Source of the DNA: Cryptomeria japonica
Lineage: Eukaryota > Streptophyta > Pinopsida > Cupressales > Cupressaceae
Assembly: GCF_030272615.1 (NCBI RefSeq)
Contig: NW_026729278.1
Coordinates: 53,200-117,199 of the forward strand
Direction: 5' to 3'
Length of the DNA stretch: 64,000 nt
Part shown: positions 49,692-62,900 of the stretch, piece after piece
Position numbering within the stretch: the stretch's first letter is position 1
How the letters are laid out: each line of letters begins with the position of its first letter
Notes under the pieces: generated by a model
Databases searched by the model: none
What the model saw: only the letters and a program-made list of their open reading frames with translations
What the model was told of the DNA's origin: nothing
Made by a program: the position numbers and the translations under genes

Positions 49692-50620
49692 TGTTGGCAA
49701 TTAACACTTAATCGAATGGTTTCAATATATTGTCATTGATGGAAAAATGTTTTGGCTTCATATTTTGGTTTAATAGTGTATCGACAAACACTTCACAGGG
49801 ACTAGCATCGATAGGTTAGAAGAAAATCTTTGATTATGGACATTGCAGACAAACATGGTTTACAATTAGGTTATCGGTATTGGAGGCTAACATCATTTGG
49901 GAGATCTGACATCGACAATTGTTTTCAATACATATTTATTTATGTTATTGAGCCAACATGTTTATTGATATTGTAATTATCTTTGTAAGTTGACATAAGG
50001 CATGATAGTTTATAAAGGGTATATAGGTCAATTGATTAGATCATTGTGGAATATGTGAAAATTTAAATATGTAATGTTATGGAATGTAATGGAGATGAGA
50101 AATATATGAGAGAGATCATGTATGTGAGGATATTTATGTAAGAGGGTATTCCGATAAGTGATTAGGGTTTTAGACCGAAATAGATGAATCTTAACCAGAA
50201 CTATATTAAAGCATAGGAGATGCTATTTTTGTAGTTTAATCATTTCTTTGGATTATAGTATAGATTTGTATGTAGTCAGTGAGGCTCCTTATGTGATTAA
50301 GAAATGCGCTCTAAGTTGTAGCCTTCCTGCAAGTGCATGCCCCTATATTTTGTAATATCTTTTCATATGGCCAGTCGATTGATATTGTGGGTCACAAATC
50401 CCACCATGGTTTTTCCTCTTTAAGGTTTTCCACGTATAATTATCTGTGTTATGGTATTCATTTGTGTGATTGGCTTATTGGTTGCTTTACTTCTTTCAAT
50501 TCTATATATCGGTATACTAGTTGGTGAATAAATGTTTTAATAAGGTTTAAATTGATCATTCTAGTAGAACACTAATTCACAACCCCCCCCCTCCCCCCTT
50601 AGTGTTCTTGGATTCCAAGA
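49692..50620 (+). repeat. Left LTR of element 4
   Basis: It begins TGTTGGCAATTAACACTT. A TATAAAGG box stands near 50011, and a C-rich tract lies near 50581-50598. The end was set by the target duplication and could be three bases shorter (…GATTCCA). Confidence 0.85.
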
Positions 50621-50622
50621 AT

Positions 50623-50635
50623 TGGTATCAGAACC
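50623..50635 (+). other. Primer-binding site of element 4
   Basis: TGGTATCAGAACC is a variant of the initiator methionine tRNA complement. Confidence 0.82.
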
Positions 50636-50687
50636 TTGTGCCTTGGAGGAAGTTTAACAACTTGAGGGAGATCCTAAACCGGAAGCC

Positions 50688-51727
50688 ATGGATATGAATT
50701 TGGAGAAGCAACTTTAGGTAGCACTTGAAGATTATGATGCTAAAAGGATGAACAACTTGAAGTTACAAGATGAATTAAATTCTTCTCAGGAATTCATTCT
50801 TGTCCTACAAGAGAGGTTGTTATCTGTTCAGGCTAGGATGAAGGAACTTTTGCAGAATAAGGATAATGAAGCAAAAGATGCCCTTAATGAAAGAGGTCAG
50901 AAGTTGAGTTGGGAGAATATGGTCATGAGGAATGAAATGTGAGCTTTAACTATGAGGATGTCTAAGGAGATTGAGGACTAGAAGAAAAAGGGAAAAATCT
51001 TGTTGTATCTATAAAAAACAAATTTGAAGAATGTGGTAGGCTGGTTCATGAAAATTATATGTTGAAAATTGATTTAGTACAATCCCAGAGTAATGAACAA
51101 GAAATTGAGAGAAAAATGATAATTATGAGAGATGATCTAACTATTGCAAGTGAGTATAAAGAAAAATTCAAGGTTAGTTCAGCACAACTTGATAAACTAT
51201 TGAGAAGACAAAGATAAAATGGAGATTCCAGTGGACTTGGATTTGAATAAGGACAGAGTTCTAGTATTGAAAATGAAGATCAAAACCATAAGGCACTAGT
51301 AAGGAAATTTTATGCTTATAAATATAATGGTAGATTCTTTGTTTGTAATAAATTTGATCACGTGGCTAGGCAATGTAGAAATAGAGCAAATCACAACCTT
51401 GATTCTGCTCTCGATCAATGTTTTAAATGTAATAAGTATGGTAATAAGACAAAATATTGCAGAATGAATGTCAAATGTTATGTATGTTGAAAATTTGGAC
51501 TTATGGATAATCAGTGCAGGTCAAGCAATTATACCAGTTTCAACAAAGCAATTCAAAAGAACAATGTTACATTCTATGCATGTAATGAGGTTGGACATAT
51601 TGCTAAGTTCTGTAGAAGTAGAAATCCACATGTTGGTAATGATGGATCAAATGAGAAAGGAAAAGATAAGGTTAATGAAATCCAACAAGAACATATGAAT
51701 AAATGGGTTAGGAAGATAGAAGATTAA
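50688..51727 (+). pseudogene. gag-like protein relic with four decayed zinc knuckles
   Basis: From the ATG at 50688 the frame reads MDMNLEKQL, a TAG, then a helical, charged stretch (LNSSQEFILVLQERLLSVQA) to a TGA at 50940. This suits a coiled-coil capsid or linker region. In the third frame four CCHC-type knuckles follow: VCNKFDHVARQC (51344 onward), CFKCNKYGNKTKYC, CYVC-stop-KFGLMDNQC and FYACNEVGHIAKFC. Every one has lost at least one metal ligand or has a stop: the first and fourth lack the first cysteine, the second and third lack the histidine. Zinc knuckles bind the RNA genome in gag proteins. Four in a row is more than the single knuckle usual in Copia gag. Confidence 0.75.
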
Positions 51728-51879
51728 TCAGTAGATGGAAATGTACTTGTTACTCGGCCGACAAAGGAGGTTGCTCCTGCACCAGTAGGAAGCTCATCTG
51801 GTAACTAAGGAAGATGCCTTAGGGTTAGGAAAAATTTAAGAAGATAGTGTATATTCCCCAGTAAGTTGTTTTGGTAGAT

Positions 51880-54800
51880 GTTCCAGATATTGGATATGCT
51901 TATCCGGCATGGAGACATTTGATTGAAATCTAATATCTTCCACCAGAAGTCATTCATGTCAATGATACATTAGGGTTTCTTGGAGGTTAAAAGGTTAAAT
52001 TAAATTCATTTTTTATCACTTTGAATTCAAAGCAATTCAGATAGAGTCGAAGGTGATTTAGTATGATTGATATAATATTGACTAATTTCACTAAGATCGG
52101 AAGAGTTATTTATGGTTTTTCATTGACAACTATCTTTTAGGTATTTAACTTTCATCAAGGAAGTAGGATCATCATCTATACCTACTTTCATTGAAAATCC
52201 TACTATAGTTGAGGTCAAGGACTGTCCTAGGCCTAGCAATATCTACATATTGCTACTTTGGATGATTCGCTCAATGCTTTTTCCCATGTCTCAAAATGAG
52301 TCATATATGTTGAAGATGTCCGAGCTTATATTCACTATCATATTGAGGATTTGGTAACTAGTGATATTAAGACTATGTATATGAACAAGTTAATGGGATA
52401 TTCTAGAAAAATTAAACCTGAGTACAAATACATTGAGGATCTAGGGTTTATAGACATTTTGGATATTCTAGAATTTGAAGATGAGATTGTTAGATATGTT
52501 TTGAGAAGAGTGCATGGAGAATTTATCTAGTTTGATAGACCGTATAAAAACTGGTTTACCACAGGTTGGGTAGCATTCAGAGAAGAAGGTTTCTAACGAC
52601 CATGTCAACAAGATCACAAATGCAACATTAGACAAGCGATCAATGAGGGTTAATACTATCATCGATAAAGATATTAGATTTGGAAGCATGGTCATCTGTT
52701 ACAAGGTAACTTAGTCAAAATGACTGAATTCTATTTCTAGGTCCTACATTTATACAACACAGAAGATGAAGAGGAAAATTGAGAAGTTAGATCTTTGTGA
52801 ATGGATGTTGGATGAATTGTTAATTAACTTAGGGAAGATCAAAGGAGAAAAGAAGGGAAGAGACAATGGGCGTCTGATATCCTGGTAGGAAGGTAGCTGA
52901 AATAGTCTATTTCTACATTGGGTAGTTGGCAAGATGATAGAGTCTGGGGTTGTTTTAAGGAATTCCAGAAGGCTATGAATTCTATGGAGAGAGTTCCTAA
53001 GCACATTGTTGAGAAGTACTCAACCAAGATATGCTTCATGGTTAGGAAGATGAAACTTTGATGGAGGCATTCAGGCCCTAGAAGATTTTGATTAAGGAAT
53101 TGGGTTATGAAGTTGATGCACAAAATCAAGATGCTTATGCAAAGTTGCTAAATGATGCACCTATTGATGAAACTATAAAAACCTTTGGTATTTCTAAGAA
53201 GAGGAAGCAAGAGGTTGAAACTAAGTTTAATTAGAAGAAGAGGGAGAAGCAACAGAGATGGGTAATAAAGTTTCTGGAACAAGTTTCATAGGACATCAAA
53301 GAATTATTTAATGTTGTTTTGTAGAAAGGAAGGAAGAGAAAAGAAGCAAAAAAAGTTATTGAGCCCATTGTAGAAAAATTTAGATCTGATGATGACACAC
53401 CCTTAGCATTCAAGAGGGTATTGAGGAAGAAAATTGAAGAGACTAAGGTGGAAGAAAGTAAGCAACTGATTAGGAAACTTATAATCAGGATACCAACACA
53501 GAAAAGAGCTCCTAAGGAAACACCTTCTGCCCCATCTAGTACTGGAAGAAGAAATAAGAAGGATGACACTAATCTTGCACTCTTATCTTGTAATATAATT
53601 ATTATTCCACACAAGACTTGTGCAGAATTGGTTGATGAAATTACTAAAGGTGGTATGTTGAAGAATGTACAATTTAATTATTAGAATTTGGATAATGATG
53701 AATAGAGAGATGTGTAGGAAGAATTTTTACGCTATTTAGATATTTATAAGAAAGGTATGTTAGAAATTGAAACTCAAATATCGGCACAGTTAAATGACAT
53801 ATTAGATACTAGAAGATTTTTAGCAATGGAAGAGGATAGACATAAATTTTCAAGAGTTGTTAAATATTTGTGCATCCATTACTCCAGAGGAGTTGGACAG
53901 GACACTTGAGGTTGTAGATAGAAAGATCTTTCATAGAAAACACAAAATAGTAAGTCTTATGTTAGGTAGGGTTAATGATATAGTCAAGGAGACCGACAAG
54001 GCATGGGCTCAATTCCTTGCAACAAACCTTGGTTTTGATACTTCACGAGAACCTAAGACAGATACTCTGGACATCCTAGTTGAAGGGAAAGGTAAAGGTA
54101 TTACAAGTACTTCACCCTCAATTTTGAAAAATATTAAGATATTGGATATAGAGGCCCCGATAGAAACTAATGTATAGGAAAATGTTGAGATACTACCATA
54201 TACAAAGAGTGTAAAGGTTGCAAGTGTACAAGTTAGTAATGTTGAGGATAACAGTCCTCTGGATCAGAATGTATATGATGAGAACACAGTTGGTAGGCAG
54301 GAATCGACAGTTACTGATACTGCTCCAAGTGGCGAAGCCACTCATGCAAGTGAGGAATCTATAAAAGTTAAACCATTAGAGGAGGAGAAAGGGGAATCGG
54401 GTATGGAACTGGCAGTGAGCCCATCATTGTTGTCAATTAACACTTCACAGGTTGAAAATAAAAGCATAATTGAGATGAGTTCTACTGAGATCATGATGAT
54501 GGCTTCATAGAAAATGATGAAGGAAGGATCTATGGATAAAGAAGTTATTGAACAATCTATCCCAGTTTTGTACAAAACTTGTCCAGAAGTTCAAATTTGA
54601 TAAAGAAGCAAGCCCATCTGACAAACTTAAGATAATCACAAAGCATATTTCAAAGGACTTTCACTCTTTACAATAGATAATAAACTGATAGGCATTGAAG
54701 AGGTTTACATAGGCTAAGAGAGCTACATTTGATTAGATGATAGAGTCGAAGAGGAAGAAGATTAACGAAAAGTTAAAATTGATTGATAATGCATTGAGGT

Positions 54801-55144
54801 AATGTACTGATATTTATGTAATATATTGTAACACAGGTTTACTAACTACAGAGAGTGATAAAATGACTAAGGATATTCAAGATGAGATTGTATGTATAGT
54901 CAATTGTTTTGATGATTAACATTCTTTGAATGCATCTATAGATGGTCAAATTCTAGTTTTGGAAGCCTAAGTTTTATCTCTTGAGAGGGTAAAAGATAAA
55001 ATCATAAGAAGAGCCCGAAGCCTTAGAGGTTTGGTGAGTCCTTGGTTGGATTCATTAAGTGTATATGAGAAGTAGTGTATAGATGGAAACCATGATCATT
55101 TTTCATTGAGTGTTGCCATCAATGCCAAAGGGGGAGATTACTGA
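51880..55144 (+). pseudogene. Unidentified long coding relic in place of pol
   Basis: Long stretches stay open apart from stops. For example, 52321-52530 gives VRAYIHYHIEDLVTSDIKTM, and 53061-53860 gives LIKELGYEVDAQNQDAYAKL followed by lysine-rich text. From 53857 the neighbouring frame continues ITPEELDRTLEVVDRKIF to 54510 and further. It is acidic/basic, low in cysteine and partly coiled-coil. The last codons read INAKGGDY before a TGA at 55142, overlapping the polypurine tract. In 53061-54510 nine in-frame stops are all TAG. I cannot assign a family. It is not a reverse transcriptase or integrase by any motif I can see. Confidence 0.6.
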
Positions 55145-56065
55145 CAATTGACACTCAATTGATTGGTTTCAATATGTTCTCATTGATGGCAACATGTTCT
55201 AGCTTCATATTTTAGTTTATTAGTGTACTGAAAAACACTTCACTAGTACCGACACCGGCACCAATAGGTTAGAATGAATTCTTTGGTTATCAGCATTGCC
55301 GAATGACATGGTTTACAATCAGGTTATCGGTATTTGAGGCCTATATTATTTGGGAGATCTAGCATTGGCAATTATTTTTTATATATATGTATTTATGTTA
55401 TTGAGTCGACACATTTATTCCTATTGTAATTATCTTTTTAAGCCAACATAAGCCATGCTAGTTTGTAAAGGGTATATAGGTCAGCTCATTAGATCATTTT
55501 AGAATATGTGAGAATGTAAATATGTAAAGTTATGAAATATAATGGAGATGAAAAATATATTAGAGAGATCATGTATGTGAGGATATTCATGTAAGGGGGT
55601 ATTTTGGTAAGGGTTTAGGGTTTCAAGCCAGAATAGACAGAGCTTAACCTGAACTATATTCAGATATAGGAGATGCTATCTTTATAGCTCAATCATTTCT
55701 CTGGATTATAGTCTAGATTTGTATGTAGTCAATGAGGCTCCTTTTGTGATTGAGCAACATTCTCTAGGTTGTAAGCCTTCCTACAAGTCCAGGCCCCTAT
55801 ATTTTATAATATCTCTTCATATGGCTAGTGGATTGATATTGTTGGTCACAAATCCCACAATGGTTTTTCCTCTTTAATGTTTTCCATGTATAATTCTCTT
55901 TTTTTCGATATTATTTTGTTTGATTGGCTTATTGCTTGCTTTACTTTTTTCAATTCTATATGTACCAGTATATTGGTTGGTGAATAGATATTTTAATCAG
56001 GTTAAAATTGATCATTTTGGTAGAACACCGATTCACCCCCCTTTGAGTGTTCTTGGATTCAAATA
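55139..56065 (+). repeat. Right LTR of element 4
   Basis: Alignment to the left LTR begins at TACTGACAATTGACAC, so its first bases have mutated from TGTTGGCAATTAACAC. It ends GATTCAAATA before the AGAAG duplication. Confidence 0.85.
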
Positions 56066-56070
56066 AGAAG
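56066..56070. repeat. Right target-site duplication of element 4
   Basis: AGAAG, identical to 49687-49691. Confidence 0.75.
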
Positions 56071-56985
56071 ACACTCCTTTGTACATGTCAGTCCCTCATG
56101 TTATTTTCATTCTTTGCTTGATGTTTTTACTAGCCTCTTGATTTTATTGTTCTTTCCAATGCGTTCAAGTATTCTTGAGTGTGTGAAGTGTTAAAGTTAG
56201 TCCCTTTGGTCAGGCATCAACCTAGGCTTAGTGTGTGAGTTGGGACCTAGTAACATCTCCTAGCTTGGGGGGTGGTTCCTTGTAGGTTCCACATTGGTCG
56301 AGTGGTTGGAGTTGTTTTCCATTGGGGTTTTCCCCTCTTTTTTGTGTAGTCTTCATGCATGGACATGGTTCTCCCACTTGCTGATTTCAGATTCTTGGAG
56401 AAAATATTTGTACTATATTACCCCATGACTGAGATGTTACCTTTATATAATAGATTAAGATCATTGATCAAGGATTAACACTCATATTTGTACCTTATGT
56501 AATAGTATCATTCATTATATTTATGATCATGTATTAGATTGGAATTCCAATGGAAGTAATGTAATTCTACTTTATGTAGGTTGAGAAGAACCAATTTATA
56601 AATACTTGTAAGTAATGACTAGTAGTTGTAAAAATTGTAATCCTTTGACTTAATACATGGAATCTTGATGGAATTATTATGTTTGAAAATGAGCAATCTA
56701 GTTATTTGTAATTTCCATTATGTTATGATTGTGAGTAGTTTAGATCAGCATTCCATTCATTTATGTGGTATTAATACGTTGAATAGTAATTGTGTAGATG
56801 TGATTTCAATGCAATACAATATGGATATTTTTTATTTTCTTTATGTTATATCTTTTATAGTGAAAATGAATTAATGTTGAAACATTCAATATCTTTATGT
56901 CAATATAGATGTAATTAAGTAGATTTTAGTATCTTGTTATGAGATTAAATGATTTGAACAGTGACAATAAACAAAAGGCCTTCTT
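56071..56985. other. Gene-free stretch up to copy B
   Basis: No gene is visible. If the 57-kb duplication is in tandem, this stretch should also lie just left of position 1, outside the window. Confidence 0.5.
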
Positions 56986-59900
56986 AGACCATCAATATTA
57001 ACACATGGAAACACGAGATTAATTGATGACTGTTGGAATCTTGGAACCTAGAATAATACCAAGGCTAAAGATTATATTGAAACTGAGTAAATAGATATCA
57101 TTAATAACTAAATGAGAATACATGCGATCGTGTAAAGGTTGCAATTAAGCTATGATTGCATAAATAGTATCAATGAGTAGGTAGTTTCACAAGTAGGTTA
57201 ATGTGCATTCTTTTGGTGATAGGGTGAGATAAGTTAGCAGATGTGTGATGCATTATGAAGTCGACAACATTATAGAAATATTCATTTTAGCCACAATAGC
57301 TCATATTTGACATGTTAAGGTATAAGTATAAGAGATTAAAGTATATGCATAGAGCGAAGTTCAAGGTTGGTCAATATGGTGTCTTGTTATTATGTTAAAG
57401 CTATGGATAAGGATGTGTACATCCATAGGTACCCTACATTATCTAGGTTTTTAGAACGTAGGTTATGATATATATATATATATGGTTATGTAAGTTTGTA
57501 GTAATGTTTGCATTGGGTTCCCAAGTGGATCTAATGGCTATAGGGAAGTATTTTGTGCCTAGTTAGTGGTAATCGATCAATGTTGATGTTAGCATGCATT
57601 AAGGTTATTTGAGGACAACAATAGCAGCATATCATGTGAAGTGTGTGATATAGGTTAATATGCATACATGCACTTGTAGTTGTGTTCCATGGTAAGGTTT
57701 GATCATTAGGAAGATAAAAGTGAATTATCATGATAATGGTAAATTAAATGTATTTATCATAAATCATTAATGTTGTAGGAAAAGTAGTGATGTCAATTCC
57801 TTAGTGATTCAACTAAACCTTATAAATATAACTTCACTTGTATTAGTAATGTAATGTATCAAACAATGGTTAAGCACTTAACGTTAAATTATTACTATTG
57901 AACCAACTCTTAAACATAATTTTTAGTTTTAGTTAAATGTAAATCTTATTAGTAAAAAATATAAAATCATCCCACTCCTTTAGACTAGATGTAGTAAGTT
58001 TCCCTGGGGTTTGTTGGCTGGCACTACACCTAACATGCAAATAGAGATTTTTTTAAAAATTTGTACTAATGCATTACAATCAACTATCTACTCATATGCA
58101 TCTAACATCCATTATCAAAACTTACCATTACCCATCATGAACATAATCATGCAACATGATACACAAGCGGAAATAAAACATAACATATCCTCTATCTTTC
58201 ATAAGGTACTTCAATGCCATTACTCAAACTAATAATCATAATAACAACTAACCCAATGAAAATTACTTTTATTATTAATTATTCTCTCGATGCACATATG
58301 AAAGATCATTTCTAGTCTATCTATGATAAATGTGATCTTCATCAATGCAACTACCAATTAACCCAATTAGGTCAATTTTAAAGCACCAATACCAAATCTT
58401 CCTAATTTGAATCACTTACTCATTTCTAACATCATGAACAAATACCAATGTTAATTACCACATTATTAATCCACTCCTAAAACTATAATAAATATATGTA
58501 CAACACTAAATGCTTATCGATAGAGCCAATTCCAATTTCTTTTATTAATGAATCAATCACAAGATATATAGGTTACATCTTAATGCTCACCTAATATTGT
58601 CTACCCTTTTTCATGAGCATGCACAGTTCACCTTTACTCAAGCCATAATCATTGTCACTTTATACTGAAGATATCTCTTTTCATTTCAGAAACTGGCTCA
58701 ACCTCCTACACATTTCTGCACTCAAATCTACACCACTATATGCACACATTTGATCAATCAAATGTTAGATAAGAGATCAAAAGGTTATACCATATGATAA
58801 CTTTAATAGGGTCAACATCCAGCTCTATGGTAGCAAAGGAAAACATATAACCTTGGAAGAGTGACAAGAGCAAACAAGTCAGAAGGGATAGACCTAGAAT
58901 ATTTGGGGCTCATTGTAGATGGCCTTGCATAGGTGAATTAAAAAATACTTTGTAATTCAACTTTAAAAAAAAATCAAAGTAAAAGAGGGTACACAACCCT
59001 TTCTAGGGTATCCTTCTCTAGACAATACACTCATCGGTTGCTACCCACTTAGGTGAAACAAAGACGAAGACCTAGATAACTTGAACATAAAAAATGTTTG
59101 AACAATAGGATTCCTACAAAAGTACATTACGGATCCCCAACAATAAAACAAATGAATAATATACCTAGAAGAATTAAGAAAATGCAAATTACTAGACATA
59201 ATTTCTATCTTACACCAGCACTAGGTTCATACCAACAAGAAAACATTAGTAAACCCCTAACACCCGAATTACAAAATGATTCTTAATTTCAATAAAAACC
59301 TTTTACAAGAGTATATTTTGAAAAGTTAATGTAAGATAGTTCCAAACATCTAGACTATCCACGTTTCCCTTGGATTCCTATCCATACCTACCACTTAGGA
59401 ACAAGCATTACCTAATGCTAAAAGTTACACACTAATAATTAAAAGGCTTTACGTATCCAACTTTCTACCTCAAACAATCAGAATTCAAGTACAAGATACA
59501 CATAAAACACAAAACACACTTTACCCGACACTAAAGAAACATAATCTTAAATTATGAATTATACAAAAAATGTCATTTAGAATTATGGTTTCCTAAAACA
59601 TATCATTTATGTTTCCTTAAAAAAATCTAATATAATTCTTAATTTTATACTTCAAAATTAACCGCATGAATAATTAACTACATGAGATAACATGCATATG
59701 AATTTAATCTCAATCACTTTCAACCTTTACAAAGGATAACCTACCTAGATGTAACTTGATCAACAAATAGGTCAATTGAATTAAACTAACCCTCCTAAAA
59801 GAAAAAATTACCAAGAATAAAATCATTAAACTATAACGTATAATACAAGTTTATTTCTTAAAATGATTACTTATCTAATGAAACGTTAAGAACATTAGGT

Positions 59901-62900
59901 ACACACCTACCCTTCTAACATTAGCCAGAAAGTCCTACCAAATAGACATTTAAACTAAATAATCTAACACCCTCTTCCCATGCATATATACTAAAACAAT
60001 TATTTAAGAATTAAAAACTTCTCTAATACAAGTTATACATACCAATTGTGTTATACTAAAAGTAGATATTTAATGTAAACAAGTCTTACCATATAGAATA
60101 TGTCAATGATTAGCCAACATGTAACCTATTAATCAAGATCAAACTATTTCCATAATATAATCTTATTAATCAACATATACTATATGCATCAAAATATAAC
60201 CATATATATTTATTTTATATACCCATCATGCCAACATATCCATATCAACATCATTGAAATTATATTATGAAGATATATGTTTATGCATGATTTACCATTA
60301 CCCATCATGAAAATAATCATGAAACATGATACGCAAGCGGAAATAAAACATAACATATCCTTTATCTTTCGTAAGGTACTTCAATGCCATTACTCAAACT
60401 AATAATCATAATAACAACTAACCCAATGAAAATTACTTTTATTATTAATTATTCTTTCGATGCACATATGCAAGATCATTTCTAGTTTATCTATGATTAA
60501 TTTGATCTTCATCAATGGAACAACCAATTATCCCCATTATGTCAATTTTAAAGCACCAATACCAAATGTTCCTAATCTGAATCACTTACTCGTTTCTAAC
60601 ATCATGAACTATTACCAATATTAATTACCACATTATTAATCCATTCCTCAAACTATAATAAATATATGTACAACACTAAATGCTTATCGATAGAGCCAAT
60701 TCCATTTTCTTTTATTAATGAATCAATCACAAGATATATAGGTTACATCTTAACGCTCACCTAATATTGTCTACCCTTTTTCATGAGTATGCACAGTTCA
60801 CCTTTACTCAAGCCATAATCATTGTCACTTTATATTGAAGATATCTCTTTTCATTTCAGAACCTTACTCAATCTCCTGCACATTTCTGCACTCAAATCTA
60901 CACCACTATATGCACACATTCGATCGATCAAATGTTGGATAAGAGATCAAAAGGTTATACCATATGATAACTTTAATAGGGTCAACATCCAGCTCTATGG
61001 TAGCAAAGGAAAACATATAACCTTGGAAGAGTGACAAGAGCAAACAAGTCAGAAGGGATAGACCTAGAATATTTGGGGCTCATTGTAGATGCCCTTGCAT
61101 AGGTGAATTAAAAAATACTTTTTAATTCAACTTAAAAAAAAATCAAAGTAAAAGAGGGTACACAACCCTTTCTAGGGTATCCTACTCCAGACAATACACT
61201 CATCAGTTGCTACCCACTTAGGTGAAACAAAGATGAAGACCTAGATAACTTGAACATAAAAATGATTTGAACAATAGGATTCCTACAAAAGTACATTACG
61301 GATCCCCAACAATAAAACAAATGAATAATATACCTAGAAGAATTAAGAAAACAAATTACTAGACATAATTTCCATCTTACACCAGCACTAGGTTAATACC
61401 AACAAAAAAATATCAGTAAACCCCTAACACCCGAATTACAAAAATGATTCTTAATTTCAATAAAAACCTTTTACAAGAGTATATTTTGAAATGTTAATGT
61501 AAGATAGTTCCAAACATCTAGACTATCCACCTTTCCCTTGGGTTCCTATCCATACCTACCACTTAGGAACAAGCATTACCTAATGCTAAAAGTTACACAC
61601 TAATAATTAAAAGGCTTTACATATCCAACTGTCTACCTCAAACAATCAGAATTCAAGTACAAGATACACATAAAACACAAAACACACTTTACCTGACACT
61701 AAAGAATTATAATCTTAAATTATGAATTAATCAAAAAATGTCATTTAGAATTATGGTTTCCTAAAACATATCATTTATGTTTCCTTAAAAAAATCTAATA
61801 TAATTCTTAAGTTTATACTTCAAAATAAAGGTAATTAACCCCATGAATAATTAACTACATGAGATAACATGCATATGAATTTAATCTCAATCACTTTCAA
61901 CCTCTACAAAGGATAACCTACTTGGATGTAACTCGATCAACAAATAGGTCAATTGAATTAAAGTAACCCTCAAAAAAGAAAAAATTACCAAGAATAAAAT
62001 GATTAAGTCATAATGTATAATACAAGTTTATTTCTTAAAATGATTACTTATCTAATGAAACATTAAGAACATTAGGTACACACCTGCCCTTCTAACATTA
62101 TCCAGAAAGTCCTACCAAATAGACATTTAAACTGAATAATCTAACACCCTCTTCCCATAAATATATACTAAAACAATTATTTAAGAATTAAAAACTTCTC
62201 TAATACAAGTTATACATACCAATTGTGTTATACTAAAAGTAGATATTTAATGTAAACAAGTCTTACAATATAGAATATGTCAATGATTAGCCAACATGTA
62301 ACCTATTAATCAAGATCAAACTATTTCCATAATATAATCTTATTAATCAACATATACTATATGCATCAAAATATAACCATATATATTTATTTTATATACC
62401 CATCATGCCAACATATCCATATCAACATCATTGAAATTATATTATGAAGATATATGTTTATGCATGATTTACCATTACCCATCATGAAAATAATCATGAA
62501 ACATGATACGCAGGCAGAAATAAAACATAACATATCCTTTATCTTTCGTAAGGTACTTCAATGCCATTACTCAAACTAATAATCATAATAACAACTAACC
62601 CAATGAAAATTACTTTTATTATTAATTATTCTTTCGATGCACATATGCAAGATCATTTCTAGTTTATCTATGATTAATTTGATCTTCATCAATGGAACTA
62701 CCAATTATCCCCATTATGTCAATTTTAAAGCACCAATACCAAATGTTCCTAATCTGAACAACTTACTCGTTTCTAACATCATGAACTATTGCCAATATTA
62801 ATTACCACATTATTAATCCATTCCTCAAACTATAATAAATATATGCACAACACTAAATTCTTATCGATAGAGCCAATTCCATTTTCTTTTATTAATGAAT

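Larger units (their letters stand above)
49692..56065 (+). mobile_element. LTR retrotransposon with gag relic and unidentified coding region (element 4)
   Basis: The LTRs (49692-50620 and 55139-56065) are about 928 bp and clearly diverged. The element is flanked by an exact 5-bp target duplication AGAAG (49687-49691 and 56066-56070). A TGGTATCAGAACC primer-binding site follows the left LTR. AAAGGGGGAGATT precedes the right LTR. The plus-strand interior has a gag-like part with zinc knuckles and then about 3 kb of hydrophilic, partly coiled-coil coding relic that reaches the polypurine tract. No protease, integrase or reverse transcriptase motif (for example YVDD) is visible, so it is presumably mobilised by another Copia element. 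Confidence 0.9.

Noticed and set aside
52300-52350. YVEDV reading as a possible reverse transcriptase YVDD box
   Set aside because: The surrounding residues do not fit the reverse transcriptase palm, and no other polymerase motif is nearby.
59098-59286. 62-codon frame present only in copy B
   Set aside because: It exists because of one substitution at 59228 that removes a stop; it has no motif and no counterpart in copy A.
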